Shown: piece by piece, positions 7,130-12,551 of the stretch
How positions within the stretch are numbered: position 1 is the first letter of the stretch
Layout: every line of letters starts with the position of its first letter
Source: Christensenella sp. UBA1431
GTDB lineage: Bacteria > Bacillota > Clostridia > Christensenellales > UBA1431
DNA length: 15,185 nucleotides
Direction: 5' to 3'
NCBI GenBank assembly: GCA_002329665.1
Contig: DCTV01000022.1
Location: 1-15,185 of the forward strand
Program-made: the position numbers and the translations under genes
The notes under the pieces: model-generated
Database searches by the model: none
What the model was told of the DNA's origin: nothing
The model's input: the letters and a program-made list of their open reading frames with translations, nothing else

Positions 7130-7348
7130 GGGCGCTCCCCAAAAGGGGAGCGCCCTAGGCCGTCGACAAACCTTCGGGATTTGTCGACGGTTTTCTGTGT
7201 GGTTAAAATGCCGCTTTTAGACGGCATTTTTTACACCAATCTGACGCACATGTCGTCAGATTGGATTGAAAGTGGGGGATTGCATCCCCACACCCCTGCT
7301 AGTAGGCTTTTTTGACAGTCTGAAGCGCTCCCCAAAAGGGGGGCGCCC
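7130..7348. repeat. Array of six hairpins between the FGGY kinase and padR
   Basis: The 411-base gap 6966-7376 contains no gene; besides the padR promoter it holds a row of inverted repeats: A 7130-7155 (11-bp arms, AAAA loop); B 7160-7190 (11-bp arms, followed by TTTT on the plus strand); C 7205-7230 (9-bp arms aaaatgccg/cggcatttt, T-rich on both strands); D 7236-7264 (11-bp arms); E 7272-7291 (8-bp with one bulge); F 7325-7346 (9-bp with one G-T pair). A and F share a 24-base segment (7132-7155 and 7325-7348) with one mismatch. C can end transcription of the kinase gene, but six in a row exceeds what that needs. It resembles a composite dispersed repeat. Confidence 0.6.
7205..7230. terminator. 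Likely terminator of the ArsR-kinase unit (bidirectional)
   Basis: Hairpin C of the array: arms aaaatgccg (7205-7213) and cggcatttt (7222-7230). On the minus strand the distal arm ends in TTTT; on the plus strand T continues to 7232. It is about 150 bases past the stop of the kinase gene and is the array member with the best terminator shape for minus-strand transcription. Confidence 0.5.
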
Positions 7349-7376
7349 GGCTGCATGCACATATTCTACGGATGTA

Positions 7377-8879
7377 TTAATATACTCTGGAGAACTCCAG
7401 CCCTTCGATGATCGCCAGATAGCGCTCGAACCCCTCGGCGTAGAGCGGCGCCATCGCCGGGTCGGGCAGGTATTCCCTCGTGATGCTCACGAACTGTTCC
7501 GCCGCCTCGTAAACGTCCCTGTAGACACCGGCCCCCACGCCGGCGAGCATGGCCGCGCCCAGCGTCCCCGTATCCGAGATGCCGGTGACCTCCACGGGAA
7601 TCTGGAGGATGTCGGCCACCGTCTGGCACCAGAGCGGAAAATTCGCGGCGAAGCCGGTAAGCCGTATCTTATGGAGCACGACGCCTGCGGCGCGTTCGCA
7701 CTCGATGATGTCGTAAAGCTCATACGTGATGCCTTCCATGACCGCGCGGGCCATGTCGCCGCGGGTCGTCCCGGCCGTCATGCCCACGTAGGCGCCGCGG
7801 GCGTTGGTGTTGGGCTTGGCGCCGAAAGCGCCCTGCAGATATGGAATGAACGTGACCCCGTTCGCCCCCGGCGCGGAGAGCGCGACCTCGACGTTGATCG
7901 CATCGTACGCGTCCTCGCCTTTCCCGCTGTAGCCGAAGGCGTCGCGGAACCAGCGGTAGCTTCCTGCGGAACAGGACGTGAGGCCTTCCATCGACCAGCG
8001 CCCGAAGCCGGGGTTGGGCTTGACGGTCAGGGTGCGCCTCGGGTCCAGCAACGGCTGTTCGCAGACCACGGCGCAGGCGCCCATCGTGCTGATGAGCATG
8101 AAGTTGTCCCCCGGATAGAGCGCCCCCACGCCGATCTGGTAGCAGGACTGGTCGTGGGCGCCGACGCACAGCAGCGTCCCCTCTTTGAGCCCGCTCTTTC
8201 CGGCGGCCTCGCGGGAGACCCTGCCTATGGGCGCGCCCGAGGCGCTGATGGCGGGGAACCTCTCGACGTCGAAGCCGAGCCTGTCGAATATCAGGGGAGA
8301 AAATTCCCGCGCTTTCACGTCGACCATGTTCTGCCGCGCGAGCGAGGCGATGTCCGCACTGTGGCTTTCCACGCCGAAACGCTGCAGGAAATAATCCTGC
8401 TGCGTGGCGAACATGCGCGTCTTCTCGTATTTGTACGGCTCGTTCTTCCTGAGCCACAGGAGCTTGAGCAGGAAGCTGCTCGGCCCCGCGTCCGGCTTAA
8501 GCAGCGTGATGTCGTAGATTTCTTCGCGGTCCATGTACTCATCAAGGTCGATGCCGGTGGTGGAGCGCACGTCCTGCCACCCGATCATGTCCCCGATGAC
8601 CTTTTCGTCCTTGTCGAGCAGGGTAAGGACGCAGGCCTGCGACGCGAACGCCGCGGCGACAACTTCCTTCGGGTCGATCCCGGACGTGCGGATCGCCTTC
8701 CTGCATGCCGTGAACACGCCGTCCAGCACATCCTTTTCCCGGCTGATGATGTGGCCCGGCTGCGGGTAGTGAAACACCGATTCCACGAATCCGGAGCCTA
8801 TCTTTTTCCCTTCGATGTCGTAAACGCTCGCGGTCGTCCCCACCGTCGCGGGACATATGCCTACAAGATACCTGCCCAT
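7377..8879 (-). CDS. FGGY-family carbohydrate kinase, divergent
   Basis: This 500-aa protein has the two-domain FGGY sugar-kinase layout, which phosphorylates a pentulose, polyol or related substrate with ATP. Seen: MIGWQDVRS (98-106), VGAHDQSCYQIG (239-250) with Asp243 as the likely catalytic base, TNARGAYVGMTAGTTRGDMA (358-377), RAVMEGITYELYD (378-390), the ATP-side motif FPLWCQTVADILQIPV (414-429) and LGAAMLAGVGAG (440-451). Two motifs deviate. The N-terminal phosphate motif, normally GIDxGTT, reads GICPATVGTT with no Asp, and the usual GGG before the ATP-binding helix is TGFAAN (408-413). The substrate cannot be named; xylulokinase is only the nearest broad label. The ATG at 8877-8879 has GGAGGAAT upstream and lies 19 bases after the ArsR gene, so the two are co-transcribed. 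The aldolase gene further upstream is a separate unit. Confidence 0.86.
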   Translation of the reverse strand: MGRYLVGICPATVGTTASVYDIEGKKIGSGFVESVFHYPQPGHIISREKDVLDGVFTACRKAIRTSGIDPKEVVAAAFASQACVLTLLDKDEKVIGDMIGWQDVRSTTGIDLDEYMDREEIYDITLLKPDAGPSSFLLKLLWLRKNEPYKYEKTRMFATQQDYFLQRFGVESHSADIASLARQNMVDVKAREFSPLIFDRLGFDVERFPAISASGAPIGRVSREAAGKSGLKEGTLLCVGAHDQSCYQIGVGALYPGDNFMLISTMGACAVVCEQPLLDPRRTLTVKPNPGFGRWSMEGLTSCSAGSYRWFRDAFGYSGKGEDAYDAINVEVALSAPGANGVTFIPYLQGAFGAKPNTNARGAYVGMTAGTTRGDMARAVMEGITYELYDIIECERAAGVVLHKIRLTGFAANFPLWCQTVADILQIPVEVTGISDTGTLGAAMLAGVGAGVYRDVYEAAEQFVSITREYLPDPAMAPLYAEGFERYLAIIEGLEFSRVY

Positions 8880-8898
8880 GCACGAATTCCTCCGGAAA

Positions 8899-9237
8899 TC
8901 ATTGGTTTTCTAACGCCGAAACGCTTTCCTCATCCTCCCTGAACTGCTGCACGATACTGCTGAGTTTTTCCAAAAACGGATCCAGCGTCGCCTCATAGTA
9001 GTTTTCACTGCCCACCGGCCTCATATGGACCAGGCTGGCCAGACGCAGTTCCTTCAGATGATGTGAAATAGCCGGCTGAGACAGGTAGGTGCGTTGCGTT
9101 ATCTGGCTGACATTGAGCGGCCCTTCTTCCAGGAGCGTGATGAGGATCTGGCGCCGCGTGTTCTCCGAAAGGCACTTGAACTCCCAGTGACACGCCCGGA
9201 AAAGTTCCAGCATCAGGTTGAAACGATCTGAACCCAT
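8899..9237 (-). CDS. ArsR-family transcriptional regulator
   Basis: This 112-aa winged-helix protein has LSENTRRQILITLLEEGPLNVSQI (helices 1-3), the recognition element YLSQPAISHHLKELRLASLV and the wing VHMRPVGSENYYEAT, the standard ArsR layout. No ArsR-type metal-binding CxC motif is visible in the recognition helix, so a metal sensor is unlikely and a metabolite or pathway signal is more plausible. I start at the ATG 9235-9237 rather than the TTG 9247-9249, because the TTG lies within the CTTGGAG ribosome site itself and GGAG is 6 bases before the ATG. It is the first gene of a two-gene unit with the FGGY kinase, so it probably controls its own operon in response to the kinase's pathway. 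Confidence 0.88.
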   Translation of the reverse strand: MGSDRFNLMLELFRACHWEFKCLSENTRRQILITLLEEGPLNVSQITQRTYLSQPAISHHLKELRLASLVHMRPVGSENYYEATLDPFLEKLSSIVQQFREDEESVSALENQ

Positions 9238-9275
9238 TAATTTCTCCAAGGATTTTAAGTTTTGTTGTTATGCTT

Positions 9276-9304
9276 AAAGTATATGAATTAACTGTAAATG
9301 TCAA
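9276..9304 (-). promoter_or_regulatory. Promoter of arsR-like gene and FGGY kinase
   Basis: Minus strand: a perfect -35 TTGACA (9299-9304) with -10 TACTTT (9276-9281, 17-base spacer) or TATACT (9278-9283, 15-base spacer). The region to the start codon is A/T-rich and is where an ArsR operator would be expected; I do not see a convincing long dyad there. Confidence 0.6.
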
Positions 9305-9331
9305 CATCCGGCAATATCGGCGCGATACGGC

Positions 9332-9368
9332 AAAAGAGCCGCCTGTGGCCAGACGGGCGGCTCTTTTT
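9332..9368 (-). terminator. Terminator after the DeoC-like aldolase (bidirectional shape)
   Basis: A 12-bp perfect stem (arms 9332-9343 and 9356-9367) with a 12-base loop. The minus-strand transcript ends in TTTT after the stem; the plus strand has five T. It lies 38 bases after the aldolase stop and just before the arsR promoter, so the aldolase is transcriptionally separate. Confidence 0.8.
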
Positions 9369-9405
9369 GCGAATTACGGCTTTCGCTTGCCGCCAAGCGG
9401 CATGA

Positions 9406-10128
9406 TTACGGCCGGTACGGGGGAACGATACCCAGGTCGCGCATCTGGTCGAGCGCTTCGATGATCGCGGGCGCGGCGCGCGTCCCGATGAGTTCCGCCC
9501 CCGCCAGTATGAAGCAGTACGCGTTCTGCGGGCGCGGGAACTTCACGCCGGCCACCTTCAGCTTCACGCCGGTGCCCTTGAGCGTTTCGCGCATAATAAG
9601 AAACTGTTCCATCGAAGGGCCGTCGAACTGCCCCGAAGCCGTTTTGGCATAATCGAGGCCCGCTTCGGCTACGAGCTTGCAGCCGGTGGCGATCTCCTCG
9701 TCGGTCAAAAACCCCGTTTCGAGGATGCATTTGGTGAGGTTGCCCTGCGCCGCCGTTTTGAAGTCCTTGAGCTCCTGGAGCACCACGTCATGCTTGCCGT
9801 CCTTGAGGGCGCCTATGTTCATCACGATGTCGAGGGCCTTGCACCCGGCCTTGACGGCCATCTCCGCTTCAATGGCCTTGAGCCTCGCCGGGTTCGCGCC
9901 GAACGGGAAATCGATTCCCGTGGCTGGCAGTACGTCGGAACCTTCGAGTTCTTCCAGCACGACCGGCGTCCAGAAGATTGTCGCGCTGTAAAAAGAAGCG
10001 CAGTTATACTTCACCGCCTCGCGGCAGCCCTCGCGGATGTCCTTCTCCTGCGTGTTCTTGGGCAGGACCGAGTGGTCGAAACACTTGCCCAGGGATTTTT
10101 TATCCATTTTCGACAGATCCACAGCCAT
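9406..10128 (-). CDS. deoC: DeoC-family aldolase (deoxyribose-phosphate aldolase-like), divergent phosphate site
   Basis: This 240-aa TIM-barrel Schiff-base aldolase keeps the DeoC catalytic set: FDHSVLPKNTQEKDI (17-31), GIDFPFGANP (71-80), Asp100 in ALDIVMNIGALKDGK (98-112), ILETGFLTDEEI (135-146), the Schiff-base Lys162 in YAKTASGQFDG (160-170), and Lys196 in GVKFPRP (194-200) as proton-relay lysine. Canonical DeoC cleaves 2-deoxyribose-5-phosphate into acetaldehyde and glyceraldehyde-3-phosphate. Here the phosphate-binding stretch, usually KASGGIR, is KFPRPQN, and the usual GTS is GTR (215-217), so the substrate may differ. ATG 10126-10128 has AAGGAGGAACC upstream. The gene has its own promoter and terminator; an FGGY kinase follows two genes on. 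No nucleoside phosphorylase or phosphopentomutase is nearby. Confidence 0.87.
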   Translation of the reverse strand: MAVDLSKMDKKSLGKCFDHSVLPKNTQEKDIREGCREAVKYNCASFYSATIFWTPVVLEELEGSDVLPATGIDFPFGANPARLKAIEAEMAVKAGCKALDIVMNIGALKDGKHDVVLQELKDFKTAAQGNLTKCILETGFLTDEEIATGCKLVAEAGLDYAKTASGQFDGPSMEQFLIMRETLKGTGVKLKVAGVKFPRPQNAYCFILAGAELIGTRAAPAIIEALDQMRDLGIVPPYRP

Positions 10129-10180
10129 TTGATGGTTCCTCCTTTATAATTTCGCCAATATGTTGTATTGACCAGTCTTT

Positions 10181-10218
10181 ACCTGTAGTCTATCCCAAGA
10201 CGCGTCCCCCGTCAATAT
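10181..10218 (-). promoter_or_regulatory. Promoter of the DeoC-like gene
   Basis: Minus strand: -35 TTGACG, 17-base spacer, -10 TAGACT, in the region about 10186-10214. Downstream, between the start site and the ribosome site, is a small dyad CAATA-N5-TATTG (10156-10170) that could be an operator. The rest of the gap 10129-10397 is A/T-rich up to about 10255, then GC-rich with a palindrome at 10346-10375. Confidence 0.5.
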
Positions 10219-10345
10219 ATGAGCCTATAAATCAATTTAAATATACTAATTATACCGACCGGATCGCATCCGACGCGCCTCCGGGTGCTCGGGGAGCCCG
10301 CCTTCCTATCCCGGGCCGATCGCGGCGGCATGCGCTTCGTAGGCG

Positions 10346-10375
10346 AAATGCCGCTTTAATATTAAAGCGGCATTT
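10346..10375. terminator. Perfect 30-bp palindrome after the DUF360 gene, probable terminator
   Basis: The half AAATGCCGCTTTAAT (10346-10360) is followed directly by its exact reverse complement (10361-10375). It lies 22 bases after the stop of the DUF360 gene, so it can fold as a terminator for the four-gene operon, although only three T follow on the minus strand. The outer ten bases AAATGCCGCT also occur in hairpin C near 7206. Confidence 0.5.
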
Positions 10376-10397
10376 TATCCGGCAAAGCGTTTTGCAC

Positions 10398-10751
10398 TCA
10401 TCCCCTGAACATCCTTGCGTGGCGCGCGGCACGGATGCACCCGTCCGCCGCCATCACCAATAAGGCCGCGAGCGCCAGGGTCCAGAACCCGGCAAAGCCC
10501 GCCGACAGTACGATCGCGTCGGCGATAATAAGCGTGAGCATGTTCACGAACACGCTGGCCAGCCCGAAGGTCAGCAGGTTGAACGGCAGCGCCGCGACGG
10601 TGAGCAGCGGCCTTATCAGCAGGTTCGCGACGGCCAGCAGCGCGGCGAGCAGCGCGAAGCCGGGGACGTCTCCGGCCACGCCGTGAACGAAGGTCGACAG
10701 CGCCACGAATATCAGAAAATACACCAAAAACCTGATTATCAATTTCACCAT
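10398..10751 (-). CDS. Four-helix membrane protein, DUF360/phage-holin-like (YvlD-like)
   Basis: This 117-aa protein has four hydrophobic segments: LIIRFLVYFLIFVALSTFV (4-22), a second around FALLAALLAVANLLI (32-46), LTFGLASVFVNMLTLIIADAI (59-79) and GFWTLALAALLVMAADGCI (87-105). NLLIRPLLTVAALPFNLLTFGL (44-65) is the family hallmark ('N..irPil.ll.lPln.lTlGl') of the 4-TM 'phage holin family IV' group that includes Bacillus YvlD. These are chromosomal envelope proteins, not lysis holins. I use the ATG at 10749-10751: AAGGTGA lies just upstream, and a start at 10952 would add 67 low-complexity residues that read the neighbouring gene in another frame. It starts 5 bases after the stop of the 93-aa gene. 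The last gene of the DUF2089 operon, as in yvl-type groups. Confidence 0.88.
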   Translation of the reverse strand: MVKLIIRFLVYFLIFVALSTFVHGVAGDVPGFALLAALLAVANLLIRPLLTVAALPFNLLTFGLASVFVNMLTLIIADAIVLSAGFAGFWTLALAALLVMAADGCIRAARHARMFRG

Positions 10752-10756
10752 GGCAA

Positions 10757-11038
10757 TCACCTTAAACAAACCTTTACCTTCACCCGTTCGCCCTCGCGCC
10801 CCGCGTCGACATCGATGAGGTCGAACCGTCCCAGTTTCGCGAGCGCGTGCACCGTCCCCGACGCAAACCGCACCGCGCCGGCCGGATCGACTTTGGCCCT
10901 GGTCCTCCCGCACAGCGAGGTCAGGTCCTCCAGGGCGTCGAGCAGTTCCCACAGGATGCGAAGCGGAATCAGCAACGGTAGCCTGAACCGTTTCAACTTC
11001 ACATATGCGTACACGAAATGGCTTCTCTTAGTCGACAT
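10757..11038 (-). CDS. 93-aa protein, apparent paralogue of the C-terminal half of the upstream SHOCT-like protein
   Basis: I do not recognise a named family for this 93-aa protein. It begins with a basic stretch, then RFRLPLLIPLRILWELLDALEDL (18-40), and ends with KLGRFDLIDVDAGREGERVKVKV (68-90). The end resembles the C-terminus of the protein encoded just upstream (ENLVDIETGNNGKGASVRVYV), with the same spacing back to an 'IPL' segment. I infer a tandem duplication that lacks the N-terminal helical hairpin. No signal peptide or zinc motif is seen; residues 18-32 are hydrophobic but probably amphipathic rather than spanning. ATG 11036-11038 overlaps the upstream gene by 11 bases, so translation is likely coupled. 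The DUF360 gene follows after 5 bases. Confidence 0.75.
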   Translation of the reverse strand: MSTKRSHFVYAYVKLKRFRLPLLIPLRILWELLDALEDLTSLCGRTRAKVDPAGAVRFASGTVHALAKLGRFDLIDVDAGREGERVKVKVCLR

Positions 11039-11450
11039 AGACTCTCACACTGGCGCCTTTCCCGTTATTCCCCGTCTCGATGTCCACGAGGTTTTCGTCG
11101 ATCTCGCCGTTGACGAACATTTCGATGAGGCCCTCGAGGTCGATCGCGTCGATGTCGATGCCCTTGTCCTGCATTTCCTTCTTCGCGTCCTTGGGAACGA
11201 GGGCCGTGAACTTGGCCATCTTCCTCGCGACGTCCAGAGGGATGTTCACCCTGACTTTCGCGTCGTCCTCTCCCTGGCCCCGCGTGTCCACCACGACGCG
11301 CAGGATGCGGTTCTTCTTCTCGGGGGCCGCGCTGGTCCGCGCCGGCTCCGCGGGCTCTTCCTCCATGGCATCCATCAGCTTTTTCCCTTCCTCGGCCGTA
11401 ATCTTCCCTTCTTCGATCATCTTGAGGACCTTGAGGGCTTCTTCGTTCAT
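11028..11450 (-). CDS. SHOCT-like domain protein (YvlB/LiaX N-terminal-like)
   Basis: This 140-aa protein opens with NEEALKVLKMIEEGKITAEE (2-21) and GKKLMDAMEEE (22-32), the short helical hairpin ('iLkmleeGKIt.eEa..Ll.al') found at the N-terminus of YvlB/LiaX-type and other SHOCT-like envelope-stress proteins. A Pro/Ala/Glu linker (33-45) leads to a C-terminal alpha/beta region: RILRVVVDTRGQGEDDAKVR (48-67), IPLDVARKMAKF (70-81), and LVDIETGNNGKGASVRVYVD (121-140). The DUF4097 beta-solenoid of full-length YvlB is absent. I use ATG 11448-11450, with GGAAGA 8 bases upstream; an in-frame ATG seven codons earlier (11471) is possible. The large N-terminal extension reading to 11756 is a shadow of the DUF2089 gene. 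It is 22 bases after the DUF2089 stop. Confidence 0.83.
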   Translation of the reverse strand: MNEEALKVLKMIEEGKITAEEGKKLMDAMEEEPAEPARTSAAPEKKNRILRVVVDTRGQGEDDAKVRVNIPLDVARKMAKFTALVPKDAKKEMQDKGIDIDAIDLEGLIEMFVNGEIDENLVDIETGNNGKGASVRVYVD

Positions 11451-11472
11451 GGGTCTTCTTCCTTTCTTCATT

Positions 11473-11868
11473 TCACTTGAGGCTCCTGAGGGCCTCCGCG
11501 GCCTCGTCCGCGGTGATCTCCCCGTCTTCGAGCCGTTTAATAATGATTTTCCTCTCCTCGGTGACCTGCGCCACCCGCCGGTTCTCGTAGCCCAGCCTGG
11601 AAATGATGTTGTCCAGCCTGTTCCTGACCGTGGGGTACGAGATCCCCAGTTCCTTTTCCACTTCCCTGATGTTTCCCCTGCATTTGATGAACGTCGACAG
11701 AAAGCTCTTTTCGCTCTCGTCCAGCGCGCAGTACTCGCAGCCCTCGAACCGGCCATTGAGTTCGCTCTTGCAGCTTTTGCACGTGAGCGAGGTAATCTCG
11801 TATTCTCCGCCGCACACCGGACATATCGACGGCGCCTTGTACTTTTCCGTTTCCGCCACCTCCTTCAC
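11473..11868 (-). CDS. DUF2089 zinc-ribbon/HTH protein, probable operon regulator
   Basis: This 131-aa protein has an N-terminal zinc ribbon (C16-x2-C19 and C30-x2-C33, with a further C44-x2-C47), a sigma-factor-like helix-turn-helix (about 57-95: FIKCRGNIREVEKELGISYP then TVRNRLDNIISRLG), and a C-terminal helical hairpin KRLEDGEITADEAAEALRSL (111-130). This is the DUF2089 layout. The HTH suggests DNA binding; DUF2089 genes commonly precede SHOCT-like/DUF360 envelope genes, as here. The C-terminal hairpin resembles the N-terminus of the next protein. The frame opens at GTG 11866-11868, but there is no ribosome site upstream: AAGGAGGTG lies inside codons 2-4 and the -10 box ends only 5 bases before the GTG. 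The start is therefore uncertain (GTG 11868 leaderless, or GTG 11859). Confidence 0.87.
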   Translation of the reverse strand: MKEVAETEKYKAPSICPVCGGEYEITSLTCKSCKSELNGRFEGCEYCALDESEKSFLSTFIKCRGNIREVEKELGISYPTVRNRLDNIISRLGYENRRVAQVTEERKIIIKRLEDGEITADEAAEALRSLK

Positions 11869-11873
11869 GCATT

Positions 11874-11945
11874 ATAATACGCCCGACCTTTTACATTGTC
11901 AATACAATAATTAAAAAATTTAATACTAATATTAAAATATTTAAT
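11874..11945 (-). promoter_or_regulatory. Strong promoter of the DUF2089 operon with A/T-rich UP-like region and dyads
   Basis: Minus strand: perfect -35 TTGACA (11897-11902), 17-base spacer, -10 TATTAT (11874-11879). Upstream, 11903-11945 is nearly pure A/T and could act as an UP element. ATTGT-N4-ACAAT covers the -35 box, and TTAATA-N4-TATTAA lies at 11920-11935; either could be an operator. The start point would fall within a few bases of the GTG start codon. Confidence 0.72.
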
Positions 11946-12009
11946 GTTACGGCCTTAATTATTGATTTTTTTGCGTGACGAGCAGCCGAAACAGCTCCCG
12001 GAGGGCGCG

Positions 12010-12040
12010 AAGAAACGGCGCTGTTAGCGCGCCGTTTCTT
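12010..12040 (-). terminator. Probable terminator of the universal-stress-like gene
   Basis: A 12-bp perfect stem (arms 12010-12021 and 12029-12040) with a 7-base loop. The minus-strand RNA ends in TTTCTT within the stem and then turns GC-rich, so the T run is weak. A second, smaller hairpin (arms 12057-12063 and 12074-12080) lies between it and the stop codon. Both separate this gene from the DUF2089 promoter. Confidence 0.45.
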
Positions 12041-12098
12041 ACGATAAGGGTAAAGCCGGGGCAAACTGCGGCCTGCCCCGTAAGGTTTTTGCTGTAGA

Positions 12099-12530
12099 TC
12101 AACCCATGACTTCCGCCCGGCTCTTCCCGCTGCCCAGGAGGACGAGGCCGCCGGTTTCGTCCACGACGGACACCGGTATCCGGGCGCACTGGGCGCGAAT
12201 GCCGGAGATGAAAGCGCTGCCGGCCGGGTCCGGGACACCGCCGAGCACGATATGCGCGATCCGGTTCGCGTGGATGAACGTGACGGCCGCCCGGACAGGG
12301 TCGTCGCGGTAATACACGATCATCTCCGCCCCCGCCCTGCGCGATACGGCGAACAGGTATTCGATCTCGGCCAGATAACTGCCGCTCGCGTATTCCGGGG
12401 GCTGGACGCACAGCACCTTGAGTTCAAGCCCCTCGCTCAGCGCGAGGTTTTTCCCCGCAAGGATCAGCCTCTCGCAGCTGTACTGGTTGGTGACGCACAC
12501 CAGCGCCGCCTGCCTCTGGTTCCTTCTCAC
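12099..12530 (-). CDS. Universal stress protein-like (KdpD-Usp type) nucleotide-binding protein
   Basis: This 143-aa soluble protein has the alternating strand-helix pattern of the Usp fold: AALVCVTNQYSCERLILAGK (8-27), LELKVLCVQP (35-44), the EIEYLFAVSRRAGAEMIVYY segment (55-74), DDPVRAAVTFIHANRIAHIV (76-95), LGGVPDPAGSAF (96-107) and IPVSVVDE (118-125). CVTNQYSCERLI resembles the first strand-helix of Usp domains in KdpD-type sensor proteins. The glycine-rich nucleotide loop is only partly canonical, so ATP binding is not certain. The start is GTG 12528-12530, with AAAGGAG 8 bases upstream; the ATG at 12535-12537 is out of frame. It stands alone between two terminator-like hairpins, downstream of the two-component system. 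Confidence 0.72.
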   Translation of the reverse strand: MRRNQRQAALVCVTNQYSCERLILAGKNLALSEGLELKVLCVQPPEYASGSYLAEIEYLFAVSRRAGAEMIVYYRDDPVRAAVTFIHANRIAHIVLGGVPDPAGSAFISGIRAQCARIPVSVVDETGGLVLLGSGKSRAEVMG

Positions 12531-12551
12531 GGTACATGCTCCTTTCTAAAG

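Noticed and set aside
7130..7348. CRISPR array
   Set aside because: The repeated units are different hairpins, only two share sequence, spacing is irregular and there are no cas genes.
7266..8942. A 558-codon plus-strand open frame opposite the FGGY kinase
   Set aside because: Its product is Arg/His/Pro/Val-rich with no recognisable motif, and it mirrors the kinase codons. GC-rich genes commonly leave such open antisense frames.
9238..9249. TTG start for the ArsR gene
   Set aside because: The TTG lies inside the CTTGGAG ribosome site that serves the ATG at 9237.
10398..10751. Prophage lysis holin
   Set aside because: The family label includes 'phage holin', but there is no endolysin or phage gene nearby and the context is a chromosomal yvl-type operon.
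10752..10952. Extended N-terminus for the DUF360 membrane protein
   Set aside because: The extra 67 residues read the 93-aa gene in another frame; ATG 10751 has AAGGTGA upstream and gives a normal family length.
11451..11756. Extended N-terminus for the SHOCT-like protein
   Set aside because: It overlaps the DUF2089 gene; the hairpin motif begins right after the ATG at 11450.
12535..12537. ATG start for the universal-stress-like gene
   Set aside because: Out of frame with the conserved protein and only one or two bases after the ribosome site; the GTG at 12530 fits both.
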